Source: Syntrophus gentianae (GTDB taxonomy: Bacteria > Desulfobacterota > Syntrophia > Syntrophales > Syntrophaceae). From it: 64,000 nucleotides of DNA. Below the pieces are notes generated by a model. That model ran no database searches. It worked only from the letters and a program-made list of their open reading frames with translations, and was not told the DNA's origin. Each line of letters opens with the position of its first letter. Position 1 is the first letter of the stretch. The stretch covers positions 1 through 64,000 of the forward strand of contig NZ_FOBS01000016.1 in the NCBI RefSeq assembly GCF_900109885.1. Direction: 5' to 3'. Positions 1-7,751 of the stretch are shown here, piece after piece. The translations under genes and the position numbers were made by a program.

Positions 1-2
1 CC

Positions 3-167
3 TCCACGATTGTCACCAGTCAACTCCCCGTGGATTTATGGCATGAACAAATCGGCGATCCCACAATTGCCGACGCCATCCTCGACCGGCTGGTCCATAA
101 TGCCCATAAGATCAATCTGTCGATGAAGGGGGAATCGATGAGGAAAAAATATGCCGGCTTGACCTGA
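3..167 (+). CDS. istB: IstB-like transposition helper ATPase, C-terminal fragment (5' end outside window)
   Basis: The first open frame reads [19 protein letters not shown] and continues through [16 protein letters not shown] to a TGA at 165-167. This is the conserved C-terminal end of IstB (DnaC-like AAA+ helper protein of IS21 elements), with the family signature [19 protein letters not shown]. Only 54 residues of a protein of about 250 are inside the window, so the Walker motifs are not seen. Its partner IstA would be upstream. In IS21, IstB activates the IstA transposase and helps target choice. Confidence 0.85.
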   Translation, partial: STIVTSQLPVDLWHEQIGDPTIADAILDRLVHNAHKINLSMKGESMRKKYAGLT

Positions 168-221
168 AGAATCTTCTATGTAAAAGAGCTGAAAATCCAG
201 CGTCGCTACGCTCCGACCAGG

Positions 222-309
222 GGTGGCGGATTCAACCGGAACACCATGGCGCTTTGAATCGGAACAGGGTGGCGGATTCCTCCGGAATCAAGTGGCGAAA
301 TCAGCGGAA
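222..309 (+). repeat. Four tandem 23-bp degenerate repeats at the IS right end
   Basis: The tetranucleotide TGGC recurs at 224, 247, 270 and 293, exactly 23 bp apart. Each unit ends in CGGAA (237-241, 260-264, 283-287, 305-309; the last unit is one base shorter). Units 1 and 3 share GGGTGGCGGATTC. Several spaced terminal repeats are a known property of IS21 ends, where they bind the transposase. Confidence 0.75.
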
Positions 310-347
310 TAGGCACCTGTTTCTGCTTGCGCGCGTCTTGAGGATGA

Positions 348-638
348 TGCAGCGACTATGCAAGGAAACTGGCCGTGGAACAGTTGGCCAATACGGCCCA
401 GCTGAGCGTTTCCGCCTTCCATCGTGCCTTTAAAGAGATCACAGCGGATTCTCCCATGCAGTATTTGAAAAAAATCAGGCTCACCAAGGCTAAGGATTTG
501 ATGGTGCAGGAAAGCATGAAAGCCTACATTGCCGCCGACAAGGTGGGATATGAAAGCCCATCCCAGTTCCGTCGTGAATTCAAACGCTACTTTGGGCATA
601 GTCCTGCCGAGATGATAAGAGGGCTGCGTGCCGCATAG
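348..638 (+). pseudogene. AraC-family regulator, decapitated C-terminal DNA-binding domain
   Basis: From about 348 the frame encodes CSDYARKLAVEQLANTAQLS and continues to the end of a two-helix-turn-helix AraC domain, including FHRAFKEIT, QYLKKIRLTKAK and VGYESPSQFRREFKRYFGHSP. The best match in memory is the AraC group with a PF06719 N-terminal domain. That N-terminal sensor domain is missing: an in-frame TGA lies at 345-347 and the IS end is only about 35 bases upstream. A GTG at 375 could start an 87-residue protein, but residues homologous to the family continue upstream of it, so this is most likely a remnant left by the IS insertion. A free DNA-binding domain still being made cannot be excluded. 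Confidence 0.7.
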
Positions 639-735
639 TATCCTGGAACAAAATGCAGGAAAAACATAGGGGAAGGAAAGGTTTGAGATTAAAAAAGGGG
701 GTAGGGGGAACAGGGAATTTTGCGTGCCGAATTTT

Positions 736-2064
736 TTATTGCTTGCTCGATCGAATCCGCTTTGCCTGTTTTGCCAGACCATCAGCCTCCTGAGTGCGAT
801 CCTCCGCTTTATAGAGCAGCGCCAGATTCTCAAGGCTCATGGCCACAAAGGGATGATTCGAGCCCAGGGACTTCTTGTAGATCGCCAGGGACTGTTTGAA
901 GAGGGGTTCGGCCTTCTCATTCTGGTCCTGGCTGCGATAGAGCTCGGCGAGGTTGTTCAGGCTGGCCGCCACGTCGGGATGATCCGGCCCCAGGGCCTTT
1001 TCGCGCATCGCCAGGGATCGCTTATAGCGCGACTCGGCCTCTGCATACTGGCCCTGACTGCGATAGAGTTCGGCAAGGTTGTTCAGGCTGACGGCCATGT
1101 CGGGATGATCCGGCCCCAGAGTCTTTCTGTAGACCGCCAGGGATTGCTTGAAGAGTGACTCGGCTTCGCTGTACTGGCCCTGGCTGCGATAGAGCTCGGC
1201 AAGATTGTTCAGGCTGGCTGCCACGTCTGGATGATCCGGTCCCAGGGCCTTCCTGTAGGTCGCCAGGGATTGCCTGTACAATGTCTCGGCCTGCACGTAT
1301 TCGCCCTGGATGAAATAGAGTCTGCCCAGGTTGTTCAGGCTGGCTGCCACATCGGGATGATTCAGGCCCAGGTTTTTCTGCCGCATCGCCAGGGATTGTT
1401 TGTAGAGGGTCTCCGCCTGTTCATACTCCCCCCGGCTGCGACGGAGGTCGGCGAGGTTGTTCAGGCTGGCTGCCACAAGGGAATGCTCCTTGCCCAGGCT
1501 TTTTTGCCGCATTGCCAGAGATTTTTTGTAAAGGGGTTCCGCCTGTGCGTATTGCCCCTGGAGCGTGTAGAGCTCGGCCAGGTTGTTCATGATTCCGGCC
1601 AGGAGAGCATTATCCGGTTCCAGAACCCTCTTGCAGATCGCCAGGGAACGTTTCAGGAGCGTCTCCGCCTGTTCATAGTGGCCCTGGGTGCGATTGAGCA
1701 ATGCCAGGTTGTTCAGGGTTCCGGCCACAAGGGGATGTTCCGGGCCAAGGGTCTTCTCCCGAATCGCCAGGGACCGTTTGTAGAGTGTTTCCGCCTGGGT
1801 GTACTCACCCTGGGAAAAATAGATCTCGGCCAGGTTGTTCATGATTCCGGTCACGACAAGATGCTGGGGGCCGGCATTCTTCTGGGCGACTTCAAGAGCC
1901 TTTTTTGCAACTTCGACGGCGCGGTCGTACTTGCCGGACCGGTAAAGGTCCATAGCCTCCTGATTGAGGCTATCCCAGGCAGGTACTCGGCTCTGAGCGA
2001 ACAGGCCAGGTGCGGAACCAAGCAAAATCAGCGCGATCGCAAGGCTGCGGAAGAACCGTTTCAT
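736..2064 (-). CDS. Exported tetratricopeptide-repeat protein (kinesin light chain type)
   Basis: A 442-residue protein with an N-terminal signal peptide (MKRFFRSLAIALILLGSAPGLFAQ, probable cleavage after AQ), then nine 42-residue TPR units at about residues 46-423 and a partial tenth. The units follow the kinesin-light-chain pattern Y-qAE-LyK-SLA--rK-LG--HP-vA-sLNNLA-LY-sQG. Such solenoids bind protein partners; here the location would be periplasmic. The start was chosen at 2064 because it gives a clean signal peptide and because this ATG overlaps the TAA of the upstream transglycosylase gene (TAATG), a sign of translational coupling. The longer frame from 2121 would bury the signal. The partner is unknown; a role with the neighbouring lytic transglycosylase is inferred from coupling only. 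Confidence 0.85.
   Translation of the reverse strand: MKRFFRSLAIALILLGSAPGLFAQSRVPAWDSLNQEAMDLYRSGKYDRAVEVAKKALEVAQKNAGPQHLVVTGIMNNLAEIYFSQGEYTQAETLYKRSLAIREKTLGPEHPLVAGTLNNLALLNRTQGHYEQAETLLKRSLAICKRVLEPDNALLAGIMNNLAELYTLQGQYAQAEPLYKKSLAMRQKSLGKEHSLVAASLNNLADLRRSRGEYEQAETLYKQSLAMRQKNLGLNHPDVAASLNNLGRLYFIQGEYVQAETLYRQSLATYRKALGPDHPDVAASLNNLAELYRSQGQYSEAESLFKQSLAVYRKTLGPDHPDMAVSLNNLAELYRSQGQYAEAESRYKRSLAMREKALGPDHPDVAASLNNLAELYRSQDQNEKAEPLFKQSLAIYKKSLGSNHPFVAMSLENLALLYKAEDRTQEADGLAKQAKRIRSSKQ
796..1929 (-). repeat. Nine tandem 126-bp coding repeats (42-aa TPR units)
   Basis: The TPR gene contains nine head-to-tail 126-bp units. Units 6-8 (the segments ending LYRSQGQ or LYRSQDQ) are nearly identical at protein level, with GPDHPDVAASLNNLAELYRS or close variants in each. 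The central units are more alike than the outer ones, which suggests recent unit duplication and makes the locus prone to copy-number change. Confidence 0.85.
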
Positions 2065-2765
2065 TATTTTACACCCTTGAAGAACTGATAGTAATCCAGG
2101 ACCCGCTTGATATAACTCCATGTCTCCTGAAAAGGCGGAATGCCGTTATAGTTTTTCACACGTTCAGGTCCTGCATTGTAAGCCGCGAGGGCAAGGGACA
2201 GGTCGCCATTCAAGCTTTTCAATAAACGGCTTAAATAGCCGACGCCGCCGTGAATGTTCTCCACCGGGTTGAATGGATTGGAAACGCCCATTTGGCGGGC
2301 GGTATCCGGCATGAGCTGCATCAATCCCATGGCGCCCTTGGGAGATATGGCCCCGGGGTTGAAGTTGGACTCCGCCATGATCACAGCCCTGACAAGGGCG
2401 GGATCCACGGTATAGCGTTTACAGGCGGATTTGATGGCCTTGTTGTAATCGGAATTTCGAACCGCTGCACTGCCTGGCCTTGGGAAAGCAGTGGCGTTAT
2501 TTCCGGGATAAAAATTCTTGAACGCCGCCAGATTGCGGTCCGAAGGGGAAACCGGGGTGTAATTCGCGGGAACATCCCCATCGTGGAAAATGTAGAGATC
2601 CGCTGCCGACCCGGTCATCGTGGAAAGAACGGTCTGTCCGGGGGACGCTTTCTGTTCTGTCCGGAGTAAACGATCGGGCTGCTCCGCCAATAAAGGGACC
2701 GAGCTTAAAAGAAGAAACACTGGACATAAAAAAAAGACGATTTTCAATAAACCTGACCTTGTCAT
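2064..2765 (-). CDS. Lytic transglycosylase, SLT domain, exported
   Basis: A 233-residue protein with a signal peptide (MTRSGLLKIVFFLCPVFLLL...). An SLT domain in the C-terminal half has the family signatures AVIMAESNFNPGAISPKGA with the catalytic Glu in the AES motif, GLMQLMPDTARQMGV, NIHGGVGYL and ALAAYNAGPERV. The enzyme would cleave the MurNAc-GlcNAc bond of peptidoglycan in the periplasm with formation of 1,6-anhydro-MurNAc. About 110 residues between the signal and the catalytic domain are low in recognisable motifs. Its stop overlaps the start of the TPR gene by one base, so the two are probably translated together. Confidence 0.9.
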   Translation of the reverse strand: MTRSGLLKIVFFLCPVFLLLSSVPLLAEQPDRLLRTEQKASPGQTVLSTMTGSAADLYIFHDGDVPANYTPVSPSDRNLAAFKNFYPGNNATAFPRPGSAAVRNSDYNKAIKSACKRYTVDPALVRAVIMAESNFNPGAISPKGAMGLMQLMPDTARQMGVSNPFNPVENIHGGVGYLSRLLKSLNGDLSLALAAYNAGPERVKNYNGIPPFQETWSYIKRVLDYYQFFKGVK

Positions 2766-3241
2766 GCGATTCTTCTCTCTCCATCTTCGCCGCGGAACAA
2801 ATGGCCTGATTGCAGTTGAAACGATCCCGCGCAGGCCGTTTCGAACACAAGTTTATTCCTGTCTGTTTGTCGTGCCGTCATCACCATAAATACAACAAAA
2901 TACAATACACGGCTATAGGGTCTATCAGGATTTTTCGCCTCTTAAATCCTTACGCCAGGTTGAAAATATACTTAGGGGAGATCAGGGTAAAGACTGATTG
3001 GATAGGGAAAAGGATTGATCCATAATTTTTGCAAATTCGTTGAAGAGGCATTCTTCTTCATTTTCTATAACGACAAATAAATCTTTGCAATCTTTTCTTG
3101 ACGAAAGATCCTGACCAAGCAGTGGAAACGGTTACCTCCCTTTACTTTTCTTCAGGCATGGCTTATAGAACAGGGCCATCTTTATCGATGGCAGCATGTT
3201 TTTAAATTCCCGATCAATATGCGCTGTATGAGAGATCAACC
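2766..3241. other. Intergenic stretch, no gene recognised
   Basis: About 476 bp between the divergent transglycosylase gene and the isochorismatase fragment. No frame in it has family resemblance, Shine-Dalgarno support or convincing coding character. It is AT-rich around 2885-3080, which fits promoter DNA for one or both flanking genes, but I see no promoter hexamers I would stand behind. Confidence 0.5.
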
Positions 3242-3541
3242 ATGCAAAACTATCTAAACGATGTCCGAACGTATAATACCCGCCGGGCCTGGCCACGGCA
3301 GGGGAAATGCGCCTTGCTGGTTGTCGACATGCAAAATTACTTCCTCCTCATGGCTTCGCCGATCGTCGACAGGGTGCTTTTACTCCTGGAAACCTGCCGT
3401 TCGAAAAAAATCAAGATCATCTTTACGCGTCATGGTCATCGGGATACTGAGGGCCTTTGCCCATGTTATGGATACGGAAGGCTTGTGCCGGTATCTTGCG
3501 GGGAATTTTACATAATGGACATTTTGGATTGGAAAGGATGA
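3242..3541 (+). pseudogene. Isochorismatase-like (cysteine hydrolase) N-terminal fragment
   Basis: The 99-residue frame contains CALLVVDMQNYF (the first strand and catalytic Asp region of the isochorismatase/nicotinamidase fold), then VDRVLLLLETCRSKKIKIIFTRHGH, the next strand with its usual RH. The family is normally about 180-220 residues with a catalytic Lys and a Cys further on. Here the frame departs from the family after RHGHRD and stops about 30 residues later, without the Lys and Cys core. The likely explanation is a deletion or frameshift leaving a truncated gene. The stop overlaps the ATG of the next gene (ATGA), so the fragment may still be translated. Confidence 0.55.
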
Positions 3542-3849
3542 CGACAGAGAACGGGACAAAACGGTTGGAAAGGCTGCTTGAATTTTTGAAGGCGCATCCC
3601 GTGCCGCGTGAAGTTCAGGCGTATCGGCGCGCACGGATCGCAGGGATCATTCAGCGGCAATGGAAAAAGGAAGAACTGGCCGATGAGCAGAAGCGTCTGA
3701 GCGTGGGGCTGTGTCAGGAAATCAAGGATTTTGAACGCAAGACCGGGCTCAAGGTCAAAGGGTTGAGGCTGAAGCGCAATAAGCAGGGCATTGAATCGGT
3801 TGCCGTCAATGTTGAAATGCCGGACCAACCGGGAGCGAAAGAAGTTTGA
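3538..3849 (+). CDS. Hypothetical protein, 103 residues
   Basis: I do not recognise this protein. It begins MTTENGTKRLERLLEFL and is basic and mostly helical in character (HPVPREVQAYRRARIAGIIQ, KKEELADEQKRLSVGLCQEI), ending in a more extended segment (LKVKGLRLKRNKQGIESVAV). It is soluble, with no signal peptide or membrane segment. The ATG at 3538 was chosen over longer starts because it overlaps the stop of the isochorismatase fragment as ATGA. The opposite strand also carries a long open frame here, so coding status is likely but not certain. Confidence 0.5.
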   Translation: MTTENGTKRLERLLEFLKAHPVPREVQAYRRARIAGIIQRQWKKEELADEQKRLSVGLCQEIKDFERKTGLKVKGLRLKRNKQGIESVAVNVEMPDQPGAKEV

Positions 3850-3864
3850 AAAAATCCGACAAAA

Positions 3865-5052
3865 CTATTTGCTGATCAGAAAATAAAGCTCCCCTTTTTC
3901 TTTCAGGGTGCCTGCGGTGGTCTGCGCCTTTGGACCGAATCCGCAGAACAGGTCGACCCGGCCGGGGCCTTTGATAGCCGACCCTTTGTCCTGATTCAAG
4001 ACAAAGCGTGAAAAGGCGATTCGCCTGGACGCATTCCCCTCGGCATCCAGAACCGGTTTGCGCAAGCGAATAAAGGCCAGCGCCCCTTGAGGAAAATAAT
4101 CCGGATCGGTGGCAATGGACCTCTCCGGCGTGACTGGCTCACCCAGGGCGCCGATGGGCTCTCTGTCCAGAAAGCGAAAAAAGACATACCGCTCATTATG
4201 GCTGAGGATTTCATGGATTTCCTGATCGCTTTTTCCTTTGAGCCAGGCCTTGAAGTTGCGGTAGGAGGCATTGCCTTTGTCGATTTTATTTTGATCCAGC
4301 AGATATTGAATCACGGAGCGGTAGGGCCGACCATTGTTCTGGGCATACCCGACCGTCAGCATTCTTCCGTCTTCCAGCCTGATTTTTGCCGAACCCTGGG
4401 TGTGCAGAGAGTTCAGCTCGACGGGATCAGAGACCCAGAGCAGCTCCAGCCCCTTGTCCTTCAAAACACCCTCCATGTCGATATCACGGCGTGAATAATA
4501 GGGAACCAGCTGGCCGTTCACCTTCCGGCCGATCAATCCCTTGTTTCCGGGGCCCTTTTCCACGACGAGGTCCGGCGGCGTCCTGTAGAGGGGATACCGG
4601 CACTTCTTCGTCCGGGTCAGAGAGCCTTCCAGGAGGGGCTGATAATAACCGGTAAACAGGACGGCGCCGTCGCCCTTCTCACCCGAGGCCCGCAGCAGAA
4701 CAAATTTGTCGGCGATCTGCTTCTTCTTCTCTTCAGGGTTGGCGTTGGACGAAACAATGCTGCGGAAGGCGAGGAGGGATTCTTTCATCTTCTGCGCGCT
4801 GACCTTCCTGTCCGCAAGCTGGAAGATCCGCTCTCGCCTGGTTCTGTTATAATAGTTGAGGCTGCGATCGATGGCCAGCAGGAGCGACGCGGTATCCAGA
4901 TCGTCTTCAAAGTCCAGGCCTTGCGCCGTTTCCTCTGTAAGCGAGTGGTCGGGCGGCGGGGGCCCGGGGATATACGTCCCTTTTCGCGCACAGCCCGCTA
5001 GAGCCACGACGACCACGAACAGCAAAAGAAAGAAATTCTGCCGATATTTCAT
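3865..5052 (-). CDS. mltA: Membrane-bound lytic murein transglycosylase A, lipoprotein
   Basis: A 395-residue protein with a lipoprotein signal (LLFVVVVALAGC, Cys20 as the lipidated residue) followed by a Pro-rich linker. The MltA domain is recognised from FTGYYQPLLEGSLTRT and YPLYRTPPDL, and from GSAKIRLEDGRML and VGYAQNNGRPYRS. The C-terminal 3D domain carries the conserved Asp-rich motif VDLFCGFG. MltA cuts peptidoglycan glycan strands exolytically from the outer-membrane inner face. Its length matches the family. It is convergent with the hypothetical gene at 3538-3849, and dinB lies upstream on the same strand 62 bases away. Confidence 0.92.
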   Translation of the reverse strand: MKYRQNFFLLLFVVVVALAGCARKGTYIPGPPPPDHSLTEETAQGLDFEDDLDTASLLLAIDRSLNYYNRTRRERIFQLADRKVSAQKMKESLLAFRSIVSSNANPEEKKKQIADKFVLLRASGEKGDGAVLFTGYYQPLLEGSLTRTKKCRYPLYRTPPDLVVEKGPGNKGLIGRKVNGQLVPYYSRRDIDMEGVLKDKGLELLWVSDPVELNSLHTQGSAKIRLEDGRMLTVGYAQNNGRPYRSVIQYLLDQNKIDKGNASYRNFKAWLKGKSDQEIHEILSHNERYVFFRFLDREPIGALGEPVTPERSIATDPDYFPQGALAFIRLRKPVLDAEGNASRRIAFSRFVLNQDKGSAIKGPGRVDLFCGFGPKAQTTAGTLKEKGELYFLISK

Positions 5053-5114
5053 AAAGCAAAAGCCGCCTTCTCCCCTTGAGAGATCGCTTTCTCCTGAGAA
5101 TAATTTGTCCTGCT

Positions 5115-6188
5115 TTATACCGGCGGGGAAATCTTTGCAACTTTTTCCAGTGAACCGACCCGAACGCCGACCAGCCGGACCTTACGGCCTGTCAGCTCAA
5201 CCCGCTTCAAACAGGAAAAAGCGAGACGGCGGATTTCCTCTTCCTTCTGGACTGTTTCCGGAGTGGAACAGGCCCGGGTCACCGTCCGGAAGTCGCTGTA
5301 GCGGATCTTCAGGGATACATTCCTGGCGGCGTAGCCTTTTGCGGTCAGATCGGAAACGACCTCCCGGGTCAGCTCGGCGATCGTTCTGGCGATAGCCTGC
5401 CAGTTCTTCTCGTCCACCTGGAAGGTTGTCTCCCGGCTGAAGGATTTCGGCTCCCAGGACGTGATCAGGGGGCTCTCATCGATGCCCCGCGCCGCCTCAT
5501 AAAGATAGTGACCATAGGAAGGACCGAAACGCTGGACAAGGATTTCAAGCGGCAAGGCTGCCAGCTGTCCTATCGTTTCAATGCCCATCGCCTTCAGATG
5601 TTCTTCCGTCTTCGGTCCGATGCCGTAGAGTTTTCGAATCGGCATGGGCCAGAGTCTCTCCTCGATAGCATCTTCCGTGAGAATCGTTATCCCGTCGGGC
5701 TTCTCCATGTCGGAGGCGATCTTTGCCAGGAGTTTATTCGGGGCGATGCCGATAGAGCAGGTCAATCCAGTCTTTTCATCAATGCCGGCCTTGATCTTCC
5801 TGCAAATTTCTTCATTGGTCTCCGGTTTGTCGGAAAGGTCCAGATAGGCTTCATCAATGCCGACATCCTCCATGATCGGGGATATATCCCGGAGCGCCGT
5901 CTTGAAACGGCGGGAAACGGCGGCATAGGCTTCGTAATCCACGGGGAGGAAGATCGCCCGGGGGCAGAGTTTGTAAGCCGTCCTCAGGGGAAGAGAGGAA
6001 TAAATGCCGTATTTCCGTGCCTCATAATTGGCCGTCGAGACCACGCCCCTTTTGGTGGGATCGCCGCGACCGCCGATGACCACGGGTTTGCCCTTCAGCT
6101 CCGGATTCCTTTTTTCTTCAACAGCGGCAAAGAAGGCATCCATGTCGATATGGAGGATTCGTCGATGGGGATGGGCATGCAGGGTCAT
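5115..6188 (-). CDS. dinB: DNA polymerase IV (Y-family translesion polymerase)
   Basis: A 357-residue Y-family polymerase. The N-terminal catalytic motif ILHIDMDAFFAAVEE, the second acidic motif DVGIDEAYLDLSD, and the helix-hairpin-helix region KLYGIGPKTEEHLKAMGIET are all present. The little-finger domain follows (SFSRETTFQV, YAARNVSLKIRYSDF). It replicates across damaged template without proofreading. The start at 6188 puts the catalytic motif about 12 residues in, as in other DinB proteins; the frame is open further upstream to 6347, but that extension is unrelated to the family. The C-terminus (KISPPV) lacks an obvious beta-clamp motif such as QLxLF, which is usual at the end of Pol IV. 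Confidence 0.93.
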   Translation of the reverse strand: MTLHAHPHRRILHIDMDAFFAAVEEKRNPELKGKPVVIGGRGDPTKRGVVSTANYEARKYGIYSSLPLRTAYKLCPRAIFLPVDYEAYAAVSRRFKTALRDISPIMEDVGIDEAYLDLSDKPETNEEICRKIKAGIDEKTGLTCSIGIAPNKLLAKIASDMEKPDGITILTEDAIEERLWPMPIRKLYGIGPKTEEHLKAMGIETIGQLAALPLEILVQRFGPSYGHYLYEAARGIDESPLITSWEPKSFSRETTFQVDEKNWQAIARTIAELTREVVSDLTAKGYAARNVSLKIRYSDFRTVTRACSTPETVQKEEEIRRLAFSCLKRVELTGRKVRLVGVRVGSLEKVAKISPPV

Positions 6189-6394
6189 GACGCTTCTTAT
6201 GAGTCCCTTTACTTTTCCGGGCGCATAACTTATAAAATTATGGTGCTCAGGCCGATTCCGGCAGTTTTTATGGCGAATACCCTTGAAGGCTGATATTGCG
6301 CAGAAAGAGTATAAGCACAAAACGCTCTTTGCAACATCAACTTTCAATCAAAGATTTCAATAACGGAAGGGGACAGTGGGGGATCAGGACTCTT

Positions 6395-7027
6395 ATGGAG
6401 CAGGGCAATAAAGGCGGCAACAACATTGAGGCGGTTCTCTTCGATTTCGGTGGCGTGCTTGCCGAAGAAGGCTGGAAACAGGGGTTCCGGGCGATCGCGG
6501 AAGCGAACGGGTTGGATGGAGAGGAGCTGGTCCAGGCAGCCGGCGACACGGTTTATGCGACCGGTTACATAACGGGAAGGGGTTCTGAAAGCAGTTTCTG
6601 GCAGGCGATGAGAGAACAGACAGGCGTCCGGGGGAATGACGCCGCATTGAATTTCGAGATTGTCTCCCGGTTCATTCCCCGGGAATGGATGTTCAAACTG
6701 GTGAAAAGATTGAAAACGGAACAGCGGACGGTCGGCATTCTCAGCGATCAGACGGACATCCTGGACAAGCTGAATGCGCGGTTCGATTTCTTCAGGTTCT
6801 TTGATTTCGTCTTCAACAGCTACCATATCGGAAAGGGCAAGCGGGATCGTTCCCTCTTCGATGACATTGCCCGCCTCTTGAAGACAGAGCCGGAAAAGAT
6901 CCTCTTCATCGACGATGATCCGGGAAACGTTGAACGGGCCAGGCAGAGCGGCTGGCAGGCGCTCCTCTATATCGACCGGAATTCATTTTGTGCGGCCATG
7001 GAGGAGATGCTGTCGATAAAAGGATGA
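6395..7027 (+). CDS. HAD-superfamily hydrolase
   Basis: A 210-residue protein of the haloacid-dehalogenase superfamily. Motif I is VLFDFGGVL with nucleophile Asp17, motif II is GILSDQTD, motif III is the Lys of GKGKRD, and motif IV is LFIDDDPGNVERA. A helical cap lies between motifs I and II. It resembles YihX/epoxide-hydrolase-like phosphatases, but the substrate cannot be told from sequence. The start at 6395 (MEQGNKGG) was chosen because the upstream extension to 6296 overlaps the dinB promoter region and looks non-coding. It is divergent from dinB and overlaps the next gene by four bases (ATGA). Confidence 0.85.
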   Translation: MEQGNKGGNNIEAVLFDFGGVLAEEGWKQGFRAIAEANGLDGEELVQAAGDTVYATGYITGRGSESSFWQAMREQTGVRGNDAALNFEIVSRFIPREWMFKLVKRLKTEQRTVGILSDQTDILDKLNARFDFFRFFDFVFNSYHIGKGKRDRSLFDDIARLLKTEPEKILFIDDDPGNVERARQSGWQALLYIDRNSFCAAMEEMLSIKG

Positions 7028-7293
7028 ACAGCCATTACGTCTACATCCTGGAATGTTCCGACAAGACCCTGTACACAGGCTGGACGAATAACCTGGAAAA
7101 GCGCGTTCAGGAACACAACAGCGGCCGATATGGGGCGAAATACACCTCTTCCCGGCGGCCGGTCAAGCTGGTCTATGTTGAAAGGCTTGCCAGCCTGTCG
7201 GACGTGCTGAAACGGGAAGGGCAGATCAAGAAATTGTCCCGGAAGAAAAAGCTGCAGTTAATCGAAAACGGCTTGGACACAGAACGAGGATGA
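7024..7293 (+). CDS. GIY-YIG domain protein, YhbQ/UPF0213 type
   Basis: An 89-residue single-domain GIY-YIG protein. The motif appears as YVYILECSDKTLYTGWT (the YVY/YTG form), followed by NNLEKRVQEHNSGRYGAKYT with the conserved Arg/His helix, then RRPVKLVYVER and a Lys-rich tail. Stand-alone members of this family have weak or uncertain nuclease activity. The ATG at 7024 overlaps the HAD gene stop, and the two are likely co-transcribed. Confidence 0.87.
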   Translation: MNSHYVYILECSDKTLYTGWTNNLEKRVQEHNSGRYGAKYTSSRRPVKLVYVERLASLSDVLKREGQIKKLSRKKKLQLIENGLDTERG

Positions 7294-7312
7294 TCTCGAG
7301 GAGGCAGGAGAG

Positions 7313-7714
7313 ATGAAAAAGAGACTCATTGTGATTTCGATGCTTTTTTTGACGGGTTGTGCCGGCGGACCCGTTCTTTATCCCAATGCGCACCTCCAGA
7401 GAGTCGGGGAAGCGCAGGCCCAGAAGGATGTCGCGGAATGCGAGGTTCTTGCCGATCGTTACATCAAATCCGACGCAGGTCTGGCGGCGGCAAAAAGTAC
7501 GGCCATCGGCGGGGCGGGTGGCGCCGTGATCGGGGGCGCCGCAGGGGCCGTGACGGGAAACCTGGGACGGGGCCTTGGCGTAGGCGCTGCCACCGGCGCC
7601 GCTGCGGGTCTGGTGCACGGCATCATTCAGGCTTCGGAACCGAGCCCCACTTTCAAGAACTTCATGATCCGCTGCCTTCAGGAAAGGGGTTATGAGGTCA
7701 TCGGGTGGGAATAA
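7313..7714 (+). CDS. Glycine-zipper lipoprotein
   Basis: A 133-residue lipoprotein: lipobox LFLTGC with Cys16, a short soluble segment with two Cys, and then a long glycine-zipper tract (AIGGAGGAVIGGAAGAVTG and GVGAATGAAAGLVHG), a hydrophobic Gly/Ala-rich hairpin of the kind that inserts in or packs against membranes. A further Cys lies near the C-terminus. The Shine-Dalgarno AGGAGGCAGGAG directly precedes the ATG. Similar small outer-membrane lipoproteins are common in Proteobacteria, and their role is generally undefined. It is 19 bases downstream of the GIY-YIG gene. Confidence 0.8.
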   Translation: MKKRLIVISMLFLTGCAGGPVLYPNAHLQRVGEAQAQKDVAECEVLADRYIKSDAGLAAAKSTAIGGAGGAVIGGAAGAVTGNLGRGLGVGAATGAAAGLVHGIIQASEPSPTFKNFMIRCLQERGYEVIGWE

Positions 7715-7751
7715 GGATCGGGTAGGTGGGCTGATCCAGGCTTGTCCCCTC

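Larger units (their letters stand above)
1..310 (+). mobile_element. Right end of an IS21-family insertion sequence (left part outside window)
   Basis: The window opens inside an insertion sequence. The visible part is the C-terminus of an IstB-like ATPase followed by about 55 bases of spacer and then four tandem degenerate repeats, the arrangement expected for IS21-family ends, where several short repeats serve as transposase (IstA) sites. The istA gene and the left end lie outside the window. The outer boundary is placed just after the fourth repeat near 310, because AraC-like sequence begins shortly beyond it. The exact terminal dinucleotide and any target duplication cannot be fixed from one end. 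Confidence 0.72.

Noticed and set aside
724-2088. Plus-strand frames opposite the TPR gene with repeated segments
   Set aside because: The repetition is the mirror of the 126-bp TPR units; the minus strand has the signal peptide and TPR consensus.
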